From assembly GCA_031261585.1 (NCBI GenBank), contig JAISJJ010000078.1, forward strand, positions 1 to 47,509: a stretch of 47,509 nt of DNA, given 5' to 3'. This document shows, one piece after another, positions 25,596 to 33,164 of the stretch. Made by a program: the position numbers and the translations under genes. The notes beneath the pieces were generated by a model. It had not been told where the DNA came from. It saw only the letters and a list, made by a program, of their open reading frames with translations, and searched no databases. This DNA is from Oscillospiraceae bacterium. GTDB lineage: Bacteria; Bacillota; Clostridia; Oscillospirales; Oscillospiraceae. Position 1 is the first letter of the stretch; every line of letters starts with the position of its first letter.

Positions 25596-25711
25596 CGTCA
25601 TTGCGAGCCGCGCGAAGCAATCCAGAACTCCGCATCTCACGTCCTGCCCCGTAAACGTGGGTTTGGACGGAGAAACGGGGGACTGGATTGCTTCGTGCGC
25701 TCGCAATGACG
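25596..25711. repeat. Hairpin doublet repeat (REP/BIME or MITE-like), copy 1
   Basis: A 116-bp element bounded by CGTCATTGCGAGC (25596-25608) and its exact reverse complement (25699-25711), with a GGATTGCTTCG/CGAAGCAATCC second layer inside. Two other copies of near-equal length lie at 27101-27218 and 30769-30883, and single halves occur at about 221-248 and 24262-24291. It has no coding capacity. Confidence 0.75.
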
Positions 25712-25794
25712 GGGGCTGGAACGCGGAAAAAGCAATGCGGTAGCCTTATCGTCGCGCTCAATTGCGGATTGAGGGGTTCTCAATCACGGAGATG

Positions 25795-25823
25795 TGGCAA
25801 TCGCGTTGAAAATGCCGTATAAT
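25795..25823 (+). promoter_or_regulatory. Probable promoter of the XRE regulator
   Basis: TATAAT at 25818-25823 with TGGCAA 17 bases upstream (25795-25800; three of six). The ATG is at 25860, preceded by AGGAG. The -10 is perfect; the -35 is weak. Confidence 0.5.
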
Positions 25824-25859
25824 CGTCTCAACCGATAAAAAAACAGACAGGAGCGCGTT

Positions 25860-26948
25860 ATGGACTACAATTTCGGCGACAGGATCAAGGCACTGCGGCG
25901 CGGGCGCGACATGACACAGGAGAAACTCGCCGACGTGCTCGGCGTGACGTATCAGGCGGTGTCGCGGTGGGAGACGAACGGCGCGCTGCCCGATGTCGCG
26001 CTGATACCGATACTCGCGCGGTTTTTCGGCGTGACGACCGATGAGCTGTTCGGCATGGATGCGTTGCGCGACAAGGAGCACATCGCGGAAAAACGCCGCC
26101 CGTATATCGACGCGGCACTCGACGGCGACGACGCGGCGGCACTCGCGCTGATACGCGACCTCGCGCGCGAATATCCGAACAACGACGCGTTGCAACTCGA
26201 ATACGTCGCGCTGCTCATGTACGCGCCCGACGACAAGACGCGGCACAACGCCGAGGCGGTGCCGATTCTCGAACGTCTCGCGGAATCCCATGACGCGGAC
26301 ACGCGCAATTTCGCGGTCACGCAGTTGCCGCGCGCACACGCCAACTCAGGCAACAGACCGCGCGCGTTCGAACTGGCAAAACGTCTGCCGTCGGCGGCGC
26401 AGGGGCGGGAGGGCGCGCTGACGTTCCTCATGAACGAACCCGACTACGTGCTGACGGACGACGATATCGCGATGCTGAAACGGAGCGTGACGCGGTTCGC
26501 GCAGATGATTATCAGCGCGGTCGGGCTGCTCGGCGGGCAGAATAAAGGCGTGCGCCCCGACGAGATGCCGAGCGGATACCTCGACATACTCGCAAGCGCG
26601 ATGGGTATGAGCCAATTTGAATCGCAGTCGGACTTCGCGGACTCGCCCGTGCGCTCGTCGGTGCGCACGCTGCTTGAACTCGCGGCGGACGTCGCAGACC
26701 GCAGTGTGAAAGACGCGATACTGCTGCTCGAACAGGCGGCGGTGGCGTTTCAGACGGCGGCGAGCGCGGTCGGCAACGCGGCGCAGGAGTTCGGTGCGCC
26801 CGACGCGGAGACGGAGCGGTACATCGAACGGCTGCTCACCGCCGACGACGAGATATTGAAGCTGTTCGACCGCGCGGCGTTCGACCCGATACGGCACCAC
26901 GCAAGGTTCAAAGCGGTGGTAGCGGCGGTGTCGGGCGGGGCAGGGTGA
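25860..26948 (+). CDS. XRE-family HTH regulator with long C-terminal helical domain
   Basis: 362 aa. Residues about 5-62 are a Cro/C1-type helix-turn-helix (MTQEKLADVLGVTYQAVSRW, GVTTDELFG). The remaining 300 residues look all-helical and TPR-like, rich in Ala, Arg and Leu, without a recognised enzyme motif. Such proteins are common single-gene regulators in Clostridia. AGGAG lies at a good distance from the ATG. Nothing nearby reveals its regulon. Confidence 0.82.
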   Translation: MDYNFGDRIKALRRGRDMTQEKLADVLGVTYQAVSRWETNGALPDVALIPILARFFGVTTDELFGMDALRDKEHIAEKRRPYIDAALDGDDAAALALIRDLAREYPNNDALQLEYVALLMYAPDDKTRHNAEAVPILERLAESHDADTRNFAVTQLPRAHANSGNRPRAFELAKRLPSAAQGREGALTFLMNEPDYVLTDDDIAMLKRSVTRFAQMIISAVGLLGGQNKGVRPDEMPSGYLDILASAMGMSQFESQSDFADSPVRSSVRTLLELAADVADRSVKDAILLLEQAAVAFQTAASAVGNAAQEFGAPDAETERYIERLLTADDEILKLFDRAAFDPIRHHARFKAVVAAVSGGAG

Positions 26949-27100
26949 CTGTGAGCGCGAATCTGTGTAGGGGGCGGACATGACCCACCCTTACGCATTG
27001 CGTGTTACACGTAGGGGCGGGGTCAACCCGCCCTTTGCCGTTGTTTGGACGTATACGCAAGGGCGGGTGAACACGCCCCTACCGCATTTACTTTTTCACT

Positions 27101-27218
27101 CGTCATTGCGAGCCGCGCGAAGCAATCCAGAACTCCGTTTCCCCGTCCAAACCCTCGCAAAACGCGAGGTTGGACGAGGTTACGGGGGACTGGATTGCTT
27201 CGTGCGCTCGCAATGACG
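27101..27218. repeat. Hairpin doublet repeat, copy 2
   Basis: 118 bp, bounded by CGTCATTGCGAGC (27101-27113) and its reverse complement (27206-27218). The interior matches copy 1 in layout, including CGAAGCAATCCAGAACTCC near the left end and GGACTGGATTGCTTCG near the right end. Confidence 0.75.
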
Positions 27219-27371
27219 GGGGTTGGAACGCGGAAAAGTTCAGAATGACAGGCTGCACGCAAGGTCGGGTTGACCCCGCCCCTACGACTACGCGAATCTG
27301 TAATTGCGGTACCGCAAATTTTCAACGCCGCAATCCACGCCCCGACGCAAGCGTCTTTCGACACACACGAC

Positions 27372-27393
27372 AAGACCGCCTTTCGGCGGTCTT
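27372..27393 (-). terminator. Terminator-like hairpin after the MarR gene
   Basis: A 9-bp perfect stem (AAGACCGCC at 27372-27380 with 27385-27393) and a four-base loop, about 40 bases beyond the stop codon of the MarR-type gene. The T tract on the minus strand is short, so it is a modest terminator. Confidence 0.6.
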
Positions 27394-27432
27394 TGTCCGT
27401 GTTCCGTTTGTCATTGCGCGGCAGCGTCGCCG

Positions 27433-28290
27433 TCAGTCCTCTTTTTTGTACTCCGCGATTGCCGCCTGCTGTTTCTCCTCGCCCTTGCCGCAGTGCGGCG
27501 CGGACAGTTTGCAGTTTTTGTCGCACTCGCCGCACGTCATGCCGTCGAGGTGCGCGCGCAACTCGGGGTCGGTGATCTCCGCGGCGTGATGATGTCCGCG
27601 ACCGTGTTCACCGTGTTCGCCATGTTCGCCATGTTCGCGATGCTCCGCGCGCTCTGCGAATTTTCCGTCACGCGGCGGCTTTCCCGCGCCGTTGCGGAAC
27701 CCGCCGAATTGCGGCGGCGCGAATCCCGGCGCGCCGAACGGCGGCGGTGCGAAACCGTGCGCGCCGAACCCGTGACCGTCGGGGAATCCGCCGCGCGGTG
27801 TCGGGCGCGGTGTGCCGAAGTCTCCGCGACGACCGCCGCGTTCACGGCGTTCCGTGTCCTCTGCCGCGCGCTCCTCTTTCCACGTCTCGTGGAGCTTTTC
27901 GAGCAGGGCGATGAGCGTGTCCTTTTCGTCGTCGTTGAGCGCGGCGAACACGGTGTCGGCGAACTCGGTGCGGTGTGAGCCGTGTTCCGACGCGTGCGCC
28001 CTGCCCGCTTCGGTGATCTCGACGATCACGACGCGGTTGTCGTTCTCGTCCTTCGTGCGCGTGATGTAACCCGCGTGTTCGAGCTTGCTCAGCAGCTCGC
28101 TGAGCGATCCCGCGCGGACACCGAGCCGTTCGAGCAGCTCTTTCTGGCTCAGCGGTGCGTCAACGAGCAGCGACAGGACGTACCCCTGCCCGTGACCGCC
28201 GCCGCGCTGCGGTTGCCTCCCGCGTCCGATGAGAATCGCGCCGCGTTGAAGTAGCATAAACAGTTTTTCTGATTTTGTCAGTTCTTTCAT
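27433..28290 (-). CDS. MarR-family regulator with Gly/His-rich and Cys-containing tail
   Basis: 285 aa. Residues about 1-145 are a normal MarR winged-helix regulator (SQKELLERLGVRAGSLSELL, GYITRTKDENDNRVVIVEIT). The tail is unusual. Residues about 155-215 are rich in Gly, Phe and Pro (HGFAPPPFGAPGFAPPQFGG). A His-rich stretch follows (EHREHGEHGEHGEHGRGHHH), then a cysteine cluster (CGECDKNC and HCGK). Most MarR proteins end near 150-170 aa. The His/Cys tail looks suited to binding metal ions, so metal sensing is possible but unproven. A palindrome over its own start site points to autorepression. The gene stands alone. Confidence 0.82.
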   Translation of the reverse strand: MKELTKSEKLFMLLQRGAILIGRGRQPQRGGGHGQGYVLSLLVDAPLSQKELLERLGVRAGSLSELLSKLEHAGYITRTKDENDNRVVIVEITEAGRAHASEHGSHRTEFADTVFAALNDDEKDTLIALLEKLHETWKEERAAEDTERRERGGRRGDFGTPRPTPRGGFPDGHGFGAHGFAPPPFGAPGFAPPQFGGFRNGAGKPPRDGKFAERAEHREHGEHGEHGEHGRGHHHAAEITDPELRAHLDGMTCGECDKNCKLSAPHCGKGEEKQQAAIAEYKKED

Positions 28291-28316
28291 TGATGATTCA
28301 GCCTTTCTTTTTCATT

Positions 28317-28336
28317 TTAGTTCTGTACCTAACTAA
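28317..28336 (-). promoter_or_regulatory. Operator-like inverted repeat of the MarR gene
   Basis: TTAGTT (28317-28322) and AACTAA (28331-28336) form an inverted repeat with an 8-base spacer. It lies directly downstream of the -10 box, over the expected transcription start. A MarR dimer bound there would block its own promoter. Confidence 0.65.
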
Positions 28337-28365
28337 ATTATAGCACACGTTTTCGCGCTTGTCAA
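28337..28365 (-). promoter_or_regulatory. Consensus sigma-A promoter of the MarR gene
   Basis: Minus strand: TTGACA (28360-28365), a 17-base spacer and TATAAT (28337-28342), both boxes perfect. A strong promoter with an operator on its start site fits tight autoregulation. Confidence 0.85.
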
Positions 28366-28397
28366 GGTACCTGAGAAAATTTATTTTTGCAAAGCAA

Positions 28398-28427
28398 AAC
28401 CGAGCGTCCGCAAGGGAACGCTCGGTT
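28398..28427 (-). terminator. Terminator-like hairpin after the phosphate-transport operon
   Basis: A 10-bp stem (AACCGAGCGT at 28398-28407 with 28418-28427) followed on the minus strand by TTTTGCTTTG. It lies about 200 bases past the DUF47 stop codon and just before the MarR promoter. The 344-bp gap 28291-28634 also holds repeats but no gene. Confidence 0.6.
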
Positions 28428-28472
28428 GTCTGTTATCTGTCATTCTGCGCGCAACGCACAATGTTTACGTAG

Positions 28473-28543
28473 GGACGGACGACCCTGTCCGTCCAGCACG
28501 GGTCTCAGCATAATCATACAAGGACGGACAGGGTCGTCCGTCC
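28473..28543. repeat. Pair of GGACGGAC palindromes
   Basis: Two hairpins of the form GGACGGAC-N6-GTCCGTCC (28473-28494 and 28522-28543), about 50 bp apart and in opposite orientation. The same arrangement, with CATACAAG between or beside the halves, occurs near 541-597. Confidence 0.65.
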
Positions 28544-28601
28544 CTACATACGAAACCAAAACGCGAATCAAACGTAACCCCCGTCCAACCCCACGTAACT
28601 G

Positions 28602-28647
28602 TTAATTGTTAATTGTTAACTGTTAACTGTCTCGTTAACTGTTTTTT
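28602..28647. repeat. Short AT-rich tandem repeat beside the DUF47 stop codon
   Basis: TTAATTG/TTAACTG heptamer-like units are repeated about five times and run into the end of the DUF47 gene. A looser version (CAATTAACAATGAAC) occurs near 30370-30402, on the other side of the same operon. Confidence 0.5.
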
Positions 28648-29249
28648 ATCACCAGTCCGTCTATCAGGTCGGCTACGTCCTCCATGTTGTCGAGGGCGTC
28701 CTCCATGTTGTCGAATATCTGCTGCCATTTGATAATCTCTACGGCGTCTGTCTCGTGCTTGAACATCTCTTTCATCACGGAGCGGTGCAGCACGTCGCCC
28801 TTGGTCTCTATGTCGTTGACTTTGATGATCAGATCGGTCAGCTTCTTTGAGCTTTTGAACAGGTGGAACTCGGAGACGAGCGCGCTCAACGCACGACTGC
28901 CCTCAATGATCAGCCGCGACATCTCTTTCGCCTCGGGCTTGACGACCTCGATGGACATCATGTCAAAGAGGTTTGCGATGTCCTCTATTGAGTCCGCGAT
29001 GTCGTCGAGCGCGTTCGCGAGCTGGACGATGTCCTCGCGGTCAATCGGGGTGACGAACGAGCGGTTCAGCTCCTGCATCAGACCGTGCAGCAGTTCGTCC
29101 GCCTTGTGCTCGGTGTCGTGGATTCGCTCCGCCTTGTTGTGGGTGTCGGTGTAGTCCGCGAGCATGTCGACAAGCTGCTCCGCCGCTGTTTCGCAGAGCT
29201 GCATCTGTTTTTCAAACTGCTCAAAATAGTTGTAATTCTTCTTTGCCAT
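28635..29249 (-). CDS. DUF47/PhoU-like accessory protein of the PiT transporter
   Basis: 204 aa, all-helical, with the DUF47 family pattern (NYFEQFEKQM at the start, HDTEHKADELLHGLM, TPIDREDIVQLANALDDIAD, DVLHRSVMKEMF). The conserved acidic E/DxxxD motifs are those used for metal and phosphate regulation in PhoU-like proteins. Members are usually encoded next to PiT transporters and are thought to modulate transport. Here the start lies 20 bases after the transporter stop, so the two form an operon. Confidence 0.9.
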   Translation of the reverse strand: MAKKNYNYFEQFEKQMQLCETAAEQLVDMLADYTDTHNKAERIHDTEHKADELLHGLMQELNRSFVTPIDREDIVQLANALDDIADSIEDIANLFDMMSIEVVKPEAKEMSRLIIEGSRALSALVSEFHLFKSSKKLTDLIIKVNDIETKGDVLHRSVMKEMFKHETDAVEIIKWQQIFDNMEDALDNMEDVADLIDGLVIKNS

Positions 29250-29269
29250 AGCTCATTTGACCTCGACTT

Positions 29270-30295
29270 TCAGAATATATGTATAAATAATTTTGTCATC
29301 AGGTACGCGATAATCCCGCAGCCGGGGAACGTCAGAATCCACGCGAGCACCATCTCCTTGACGATGCTCCAATCGACCGAGCGTATGCGGCGCGCGGCTC
29401 CGACACCCATTATCGCCGTGGTCTTGGTGTGCGTCGTGGAGACGGGTATACCGAGCAGCGACGAGCCGAGCAGACAGACCGCCGCGCTGAGATCCGCTGA
29501 AAACCCCTGATATTTTTCGAGTTTCACCATATCCATGCCGACGGCTTTGATGATTTTCATGCCGCCGACCGAGGTCCCCAACCCCATGACGAGCGAACAC
29601 AGCACCATGACCCACAGCGGAATCGTGAACGCGCCCGCGGCGTTGCGGTCGACCATGCCGTTGTAGAACAGCGTCAGCATGAATACGCCCATGAACTTCT
29701 GCCCGTCCTGCGCCCCGTGCAAAAACGCGTTCGCGGCGGCGGACAGTGCCTGTCCGAACGTGAAAACCGTGTCAGCCGAGCGTCGGTTGACGTGCGTGAA
29801 TATTTTCTGTATCAGTTTCGCGACGCCGTAGCCCCCGCCGAAGCCGATGATCGAGGAGATCACCAGTCCGATGAGCACCTTGCTCCACTCCGCCATGTTG
29901 ACGGCACCGATGCCGCCCATCGCCAGCGCGGAACCCGTGATGCCCGCGATCAGCGAGTGGCTCTCGCTCGTCGGTATGCCGAAGTACCACGCGCCGACGG
30001 ACCACACGACTATCGAGAACAACGCCGCCGCGAGAGCGATTTGCGCCGCCCCCGTCTCCTCCCCGAACGTGACCATGTTGCTGATCGTCTCCGCGACCTC
30101 CGAGTTGACGAAGGTCATGACCAGCACGCCGAGAAAGTTGAGTATGACCGCCATGGTGATGGCGGTGCGCGGTCGCAGAACGCGGGTTGAGACTGCTGTG
30201 GCGATGGCGTTGGGTGCGTCCGTCCATCCGTTGACGAAGATTACGCCCAACACCAGTACACCTGTTATGATAAAAGCTATTGTCAACCAATCCAC
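29270..30295 (-). CDS. PiT-family inorganic phosphate transporter
   Basis: 341 aa membrane protein with about ten hydrophobic segments. It shows both PiT signature halves: GWTDAPNAIATAVSTRVL near residue 23, and GAQDGQKFMG with GLGTSVGGMKIIKAVG later, plus GIPVSTTHTKTTAIMGVG. PiT proteins import phosphate as a metal-phosphate complex or with cations. The annotated GTG has no clear ribosome binding site; a TTG three codons further in has AGGTGG in front and may be the true start. It is co-transcribed with the DUF47 partner. Confidence 0.9.
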   Translation of the reverse strand: MDWLTIAFIITGVLVLGVIFVNGWTDAPNAIATAVSTRVLRPRTAITMAVILNFLGVLVMTFVNSEVAETISNMVTFGEETGAAQIALAAALFSIVVWSVGAWYFGIPTSESHSLIAGITGSALAMGGIGAVNMAEWSKVLIGLVISSIIGFGGGYGVAKLIQKIFTHVNRRSADTVFTFGQALSAAANAFLHGAQDGQKFMGVFMLTLFYNGMVDRNAAGAFTIPLWVMVLCSLVMGLGTSVGGMKIIKAVGMDMVKLEKYQGFSADLSAAVCLLGSSLLGIPVSTTHTKTTAIMGVGAARRIRSVDWSIVKEMVLAWILTFPGCGIIAYLMTKLFIHIF

Positions 30296-30333
30296 CTGCC
30301 TGTTCTCTAAACGCTTCGGTACATATTAAAAAG

Positions 30334-30362
30334 AGTATAGCACTCCGCGGGGGAAAAATCAA
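30334..30362 (-). promoter_or_regulatory. Promoter of the PiT-DUF47 operon
   Basis: Minus strand: TTGATT (30357-30362), a 17-base spacer and TATACT (30334-30339, five of six). It lies about 40 bases ahead of the transporter start. Confidence 0.65.
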
Positions 30363-30768
30363 GCCCAACGTCAATTAACAATGAACAAATAACAATTGAC
30401 AATTACGGGGGGTTTGGACGGGGGAACAAACCCCCGCCGTCTGCGGACGGCACCCCCTTTCCGAAAGGGGGCAGGGGTTGGACGGGGTTGCGTGACCTCC
30501 CACCGCCGCCTTTCGGCGGCACCTCCCTCTATGAGGGAGGCAGGGGTTGGACGGGGTTGCGTTTGATTCGTTTTGCGAGTTCGTGTGTAGGGGTCGATGT
30601 CCTCATCGACCCTGTCGTAATTTCGAACGCACATAGGTGGACGGGACGATGTGGACATCGTCCCCTACGCCGTAACCTACGTCCAACCTTGCCCCCTTTC
30701 GGAAAGGGGGTGCCGCTCGCAAGCGGCGGGGGTTTGTCCCCCACGGCTTCCGCATTTAGTTTTTCACT

Positions 30769-30883
30769 CGTCATTCCGCCGCGCGAAGCAATCCAGAACT
30801 CCGCAACCTCGTCCAATCTCGCGTTTTGCGAGGGATTGGACGGGGAAACGGGGACTTGATTGCTTCGTGCGCTCGCAATGACG
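30769..30883. repeat. Hairpin doublet repeat, copy 3
   Basis: 115 bp. The left end is CGTCATTCCGCC, a decayed form of the end seen in the other copies; the right end GCTCGCAATGACG (30871-30883) is intact. The interior again carries CGAAGCAATCCAGAACTCC and GATTGCTTCG. Confidence 0.7.
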
Positions 30884-31037
30884 GGGGTTGGAATGCGGAA
30901 AAAAGTAAATGCGGTAGCGGTGTTTGCCCCCCGTCCTTATATGTCGGCAACCGCACGGGCGTGTTTGTGAAAAACACCGTGCGGTGTTGCGGAACTTGAT
31001 GCAAACTTGTGATATTCGCCGATTTTGAAATTTGCTG

Positions 31038-31066
31038 TTGCATTTCCCGAAAACTTATGCTAAACT
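31038..31066 (+). promoter_or_regulatory. Probable promoter of the amtB-PII operon
   Basis: TTGCAT (31038-31043), a 17-base spacer and TAAACT (31061-31066, four of six). It leaves a leader of about 80 bases to the amtB ATG at 31155. Confidence 0.5.
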
Positions 31067-31154
31067 TACTCGAACAAAGAAGTTCAGTATTTCGCTTGCG
31101 GAAGCTGGGTTTCTTTGTTTTTTTATATTTATATATGAGAGGGAGAGAAACACA

Positions 31155-32408
31155 ATGCTAAACACCGGAGACACCGCCTTTATGATTATCTGCACGGCAA
31201 TGGTATTCATAATGACTCCCGGTCTGGCTCTTTTTTACGGAGGTTTGGGTCGTCGAAAAAATGTCGTCAGCAATATGATGAACTCGGTATTCATTATGGG
31301 TCTCGGCATTGTACTGTGGGTACTTTTCGGCTGGTCGCTGTCGTTCGGCGGGAACACGGGCGGCGTTATCGGCTCATTGAAGTACGTCGCGCTGCACGGT
31401 ATTGACCTCGGCGACATATTCGGCGGTGCCGAAGGCACAATTCCGACATACGTATTCCTCGCGTTCCAGATGATGTTCGCGATTATCACCCCCGCGATAA
31501 TAACAGGCTCGGTGGCGGGGCGCATGAAGTTCAAGGCTCTGTTCATCTTTATCGCGCTGTGGTCTGTCGTCGTCTACTATCCGCTTGCCCATATGGTTTG
31601 GGGCGAGGGCGGACTGCTCGGCGAGGGCTGGCTCAAATCGGTCGACTTTGCGGGCGGCAACGTCGTACATATCAGCTCGGGCGTGACGGGTCTCATACTC
31701 GCGCTCCTGCTCGGACGCCGTCAGAACTACGAAACCCACGAGTACCGCGTCCACAACGTGCCGTTTGTCGTCATCGGCATGGGTCTGCTGTGGTTCGGCT
31801 GGTTCGGCTTCAACGCGGGCAGTTCGGGCGCGATGGACGGGCTTGCGGCTCACGCGTTCCTCACAACCGCCATCTCCGCCGCGACGGCAATGCTGACGTG
31901 GATAGCTCTCGACGTTATCAAATCGGGCAAACCCACGCTCGTCGGCGCGTGTACGGGCGCGGTGGTCGGTCTGGTCGCCATCACACCGGGCGCGGGCTTC
32001 GTCCCCGTGTGGAGCGCGTTTATCATCGGCGGTCTCGTCAGCCCCGTGTGCATGTTCGGCGTCAAGCTCATCAAGAAAAAGCTCAAAATCGACGACGCGC
32101 TCGACGCGTTCGGTTGCCACGGTATCGGCGGCATCTACGGCGGCATCATGACGGGCGTCTTTGCGAGTTCCGCGGTCAATGATGGCGTAAAATCCAACGG
32201 TCTCATCTTCGGCGAGACCTCGCAGCTCTTCGCGCAACTGCTCTCAATCGCGATTACAATCGCGATCACGACGGTGGGCGTGCTGATATGCGCGGGTATC
32301 ACGCGGATATTCACCCCGCTCCGTGTCTCGAAGCGCGACGAGCAGCTCGGACTTGACATCACGCAGCACGGCGAGAGCGCGTACCCGTCGTTCACGGGCT
32401 TAGACTAA
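31155..32408 (+). CDS. amtB: Ammonium transporter AmtB
   Basis: About 417 aa from the ATG at 31155, which follows a GGGAG element; an open frame starting at 31032 adds residues that do not belong to the family. It has eleven predicted membrane spans and the family hallmarks: NTGDTAFMIICTAMVFIMT at the start, the inner gate segment FQMMFAIITPA, the first pore histidine in GNVVHISSGVTGL, and the second in FGCHGIGGIYGG. It conducts ammonia/ammonium across the membrane. The PII gene starts 14 bases after its stop, so the usual amtB-PII partnership is present, with PII expected to plug the channel under nitrogen-rich conditions. Confidence 0.96.
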   Translation: MLNTGDTAFMIICTAMVFIMTPGLALFYGGLGRRKNVVSNMMNSVFIMGLGIVLWVLFGWSLSFGGNTGGVIGSLKYVALHGIDLGDIFGGAEGTIPTYVFLAFQMMFAIITPAIITGSVAGRMKFKALFIFIALWSVVVYYPLAHMVWGEGGLLGEGWLKSVDFAGGNVVHISSGVTGLILALLLGRRQNYETHEYRVHNVPFVVIGMGLLWFGWFGFNAGSSGAMDGLAAHAFLTTAISAATAMLTWIALDVIKSGKPTLVGACTGAVVGLVAITPGAGFVPVWSAFIIGGLVSPVCMFGVKLIKKKLKIDDALDAFGCHGIGGIYGGIMTGVFASSAVNDGVKSNGLIFGETSQLFAQLLSIAITIAITTVGVLICAGITRIFTPLRVSKRDEQLGLDITQHGESAYPSFTGLD

Positions 32409-32422
32409 GGGAGGACACAAGA

Positions 32423-32767
32423 ATGATTAAAATTGAAGCGATTGTCCGCGAGGATAAGTTGGAGGACATCAAGGACGCCCTCGGCGCGATTGATGTCAAC
32501 GGTATAACGGTGTCACAGGTTATGGGTTGCGGCGCGCAAAAGGGCTACACGGAGTTGGTGCGCGGTCAGGAGGTTTTGGTGACGCTGCTGCCGAAGATCA
32601 AGTTCGAGATCGTCGTCTCCTCCGAGGAGTGGGAGCAAAAGACCATCGACGCGATCCAAAAAGCCGCGTTCACGGGCAACCCCGGCGACGGCAAGATATT
32701 CAGCTACGACCTGCGCAGTGTTCTGCGTATCCGCACGCAGGAGCGGGATTACGACGCGCTGAATTAG
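32423..32767 (+). CDS. PII nitrogen-regulatory protein without the T-loop tyrosine
   Basis: 114 aa, of normal PII length. It begins IKIEAIVREDKLEDIKDAL, has the T-loop region CGAQKGYTELVRGQEVL, then LLPKIKFEIVVS and the ATP-binding GNPGDGKIFSYDL. Compared with E. coli GlnB, Tyr51 of the T-loop is Val here, so it cannot be uridylylated at that position; Tyr46 is also replaced by Val. Control is therefore probably through ATP, ADP and 2-oxoglutarate alone, as in many Firmicutes. GGGAGG precedes the ATG. The partner is the upstream AmtB. Confidence 0.94.
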   Translation: MIKIEAIVREDKLEDIKDALGAIDVNGITVSQVMGCGAQKGYTELVRGQEVLVTLLPKIKFEIVVSSEEWEQKTIDAIQKAAFTGNPGDGKIFSYDLRSVLRIRTQERDYDALN

Positions 32768-32777
32768 ACGTCCCTCT

Positions 32778-32807
32778 CGGAACGCTGTTCGCACGGACAG
32801 CGTTCCG
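32778..32807 (+). terminator. Hairpin after the amtB-PII operon
   Basis: An 11-bp perfect stem (CGGAACGCTGT at 32778-32788 with 32797-32807) eleven bases after the PII stop codon. The T tract is poor, so termination may be partial. Confidence 0.6.
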
Positions 32808-33044
32808 TCGCGTTTGATTCGCGTTGCGGGGGCGGTGTTGCGCGTCCTGCGTCCAAAGTCTCCCTCACAGAGGGGGATGTCACGCAGTGACAGGGGGAGT
32901 CCGAGACGGAACGTCTCGGCGCGTCCTCCCTCCGCCGTCTGCGGACGGCACCTCCCTCTATGAGGGAGGCAGGGGTTGGACGCGGCGATGCGCGGCGGCG
33001 CATGTTCCGCGCGTGGATATTAATATTAGTTTTACAAAATACGG

Positions 33045-33073
33045 TTGCAATCCGCGCTGAAATGTATTAGAAT
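33045..33073 (+). promoter_or_regulatory. Promoter of the P-type ATPase gene
   Basis: TTGCAA (33045-33050, four of six), a 17-base spacer and TAGAAT (33068-33073, five of six), about 90 bases ahead of the ATG at 33165. Confidence 0.6.
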
Positions 33074-33164
33074 AGCGTTTGTTACAAAATGCGGTCAAGC
33101 TGCGCATCGGGCGGCATATACGATTGTTTTTGCTGGACATACGGACAAACGGAAAGGATTTTTA

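Larger units (their letters stand above)
26949..27432. other. Gene-free, repeat-rich stretch
   Basis: It contains three or four GTAGGGG-CG...CG-CCCCTAC palindromes (about 26971-26992, 27012-27040, 27059-27084 and 27260-27290), the hairpin doublet at 27101-27218 and the terminator at 27372-27393. No gene is supported. Confidence 0.65.
30296..31154. other. Gene-free, repeat-dense region between pit and amtB
   Basis: It contains an AT-rich repeat (about 30370-30402), two CCCCTTTCGGAAAGGGG blocks with flanking GGGGGTTTGT (about 30417-30484 in one orientation and 30686-30742 in the other), a CCTCCCTCTATGAGGGAGG block (about 30497-30556), two GTCGATG/CATCGAC-type palindromes (about 30587-30615 and 30643-30666), the hairpin doublet at 30769-30883, and the amtB promoter. 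No gene is supported; open frames here follow the palindromes. Confidence 0.65.
32768..33164. other. Gene-free gap between PII and the Ca2+-type ATPase
   Basis: It holds the hairpin at 32778-32807, a run of CTCCCTC/GAGGGAG-type and GACGGAACGTCTC-type palindromes (about 32865-32984) that match the blocks near 30500, and the ATPase promoter (33045-33073). No gene is seen. Confidence 0.6.

Noticed and set aside
31032-31154. Longer N-terminus for AmtB
   Set aside because: The added residues overlap the promoter, have no ribosome binding site and do not match the family, which begins at the NTGDTAF segment.
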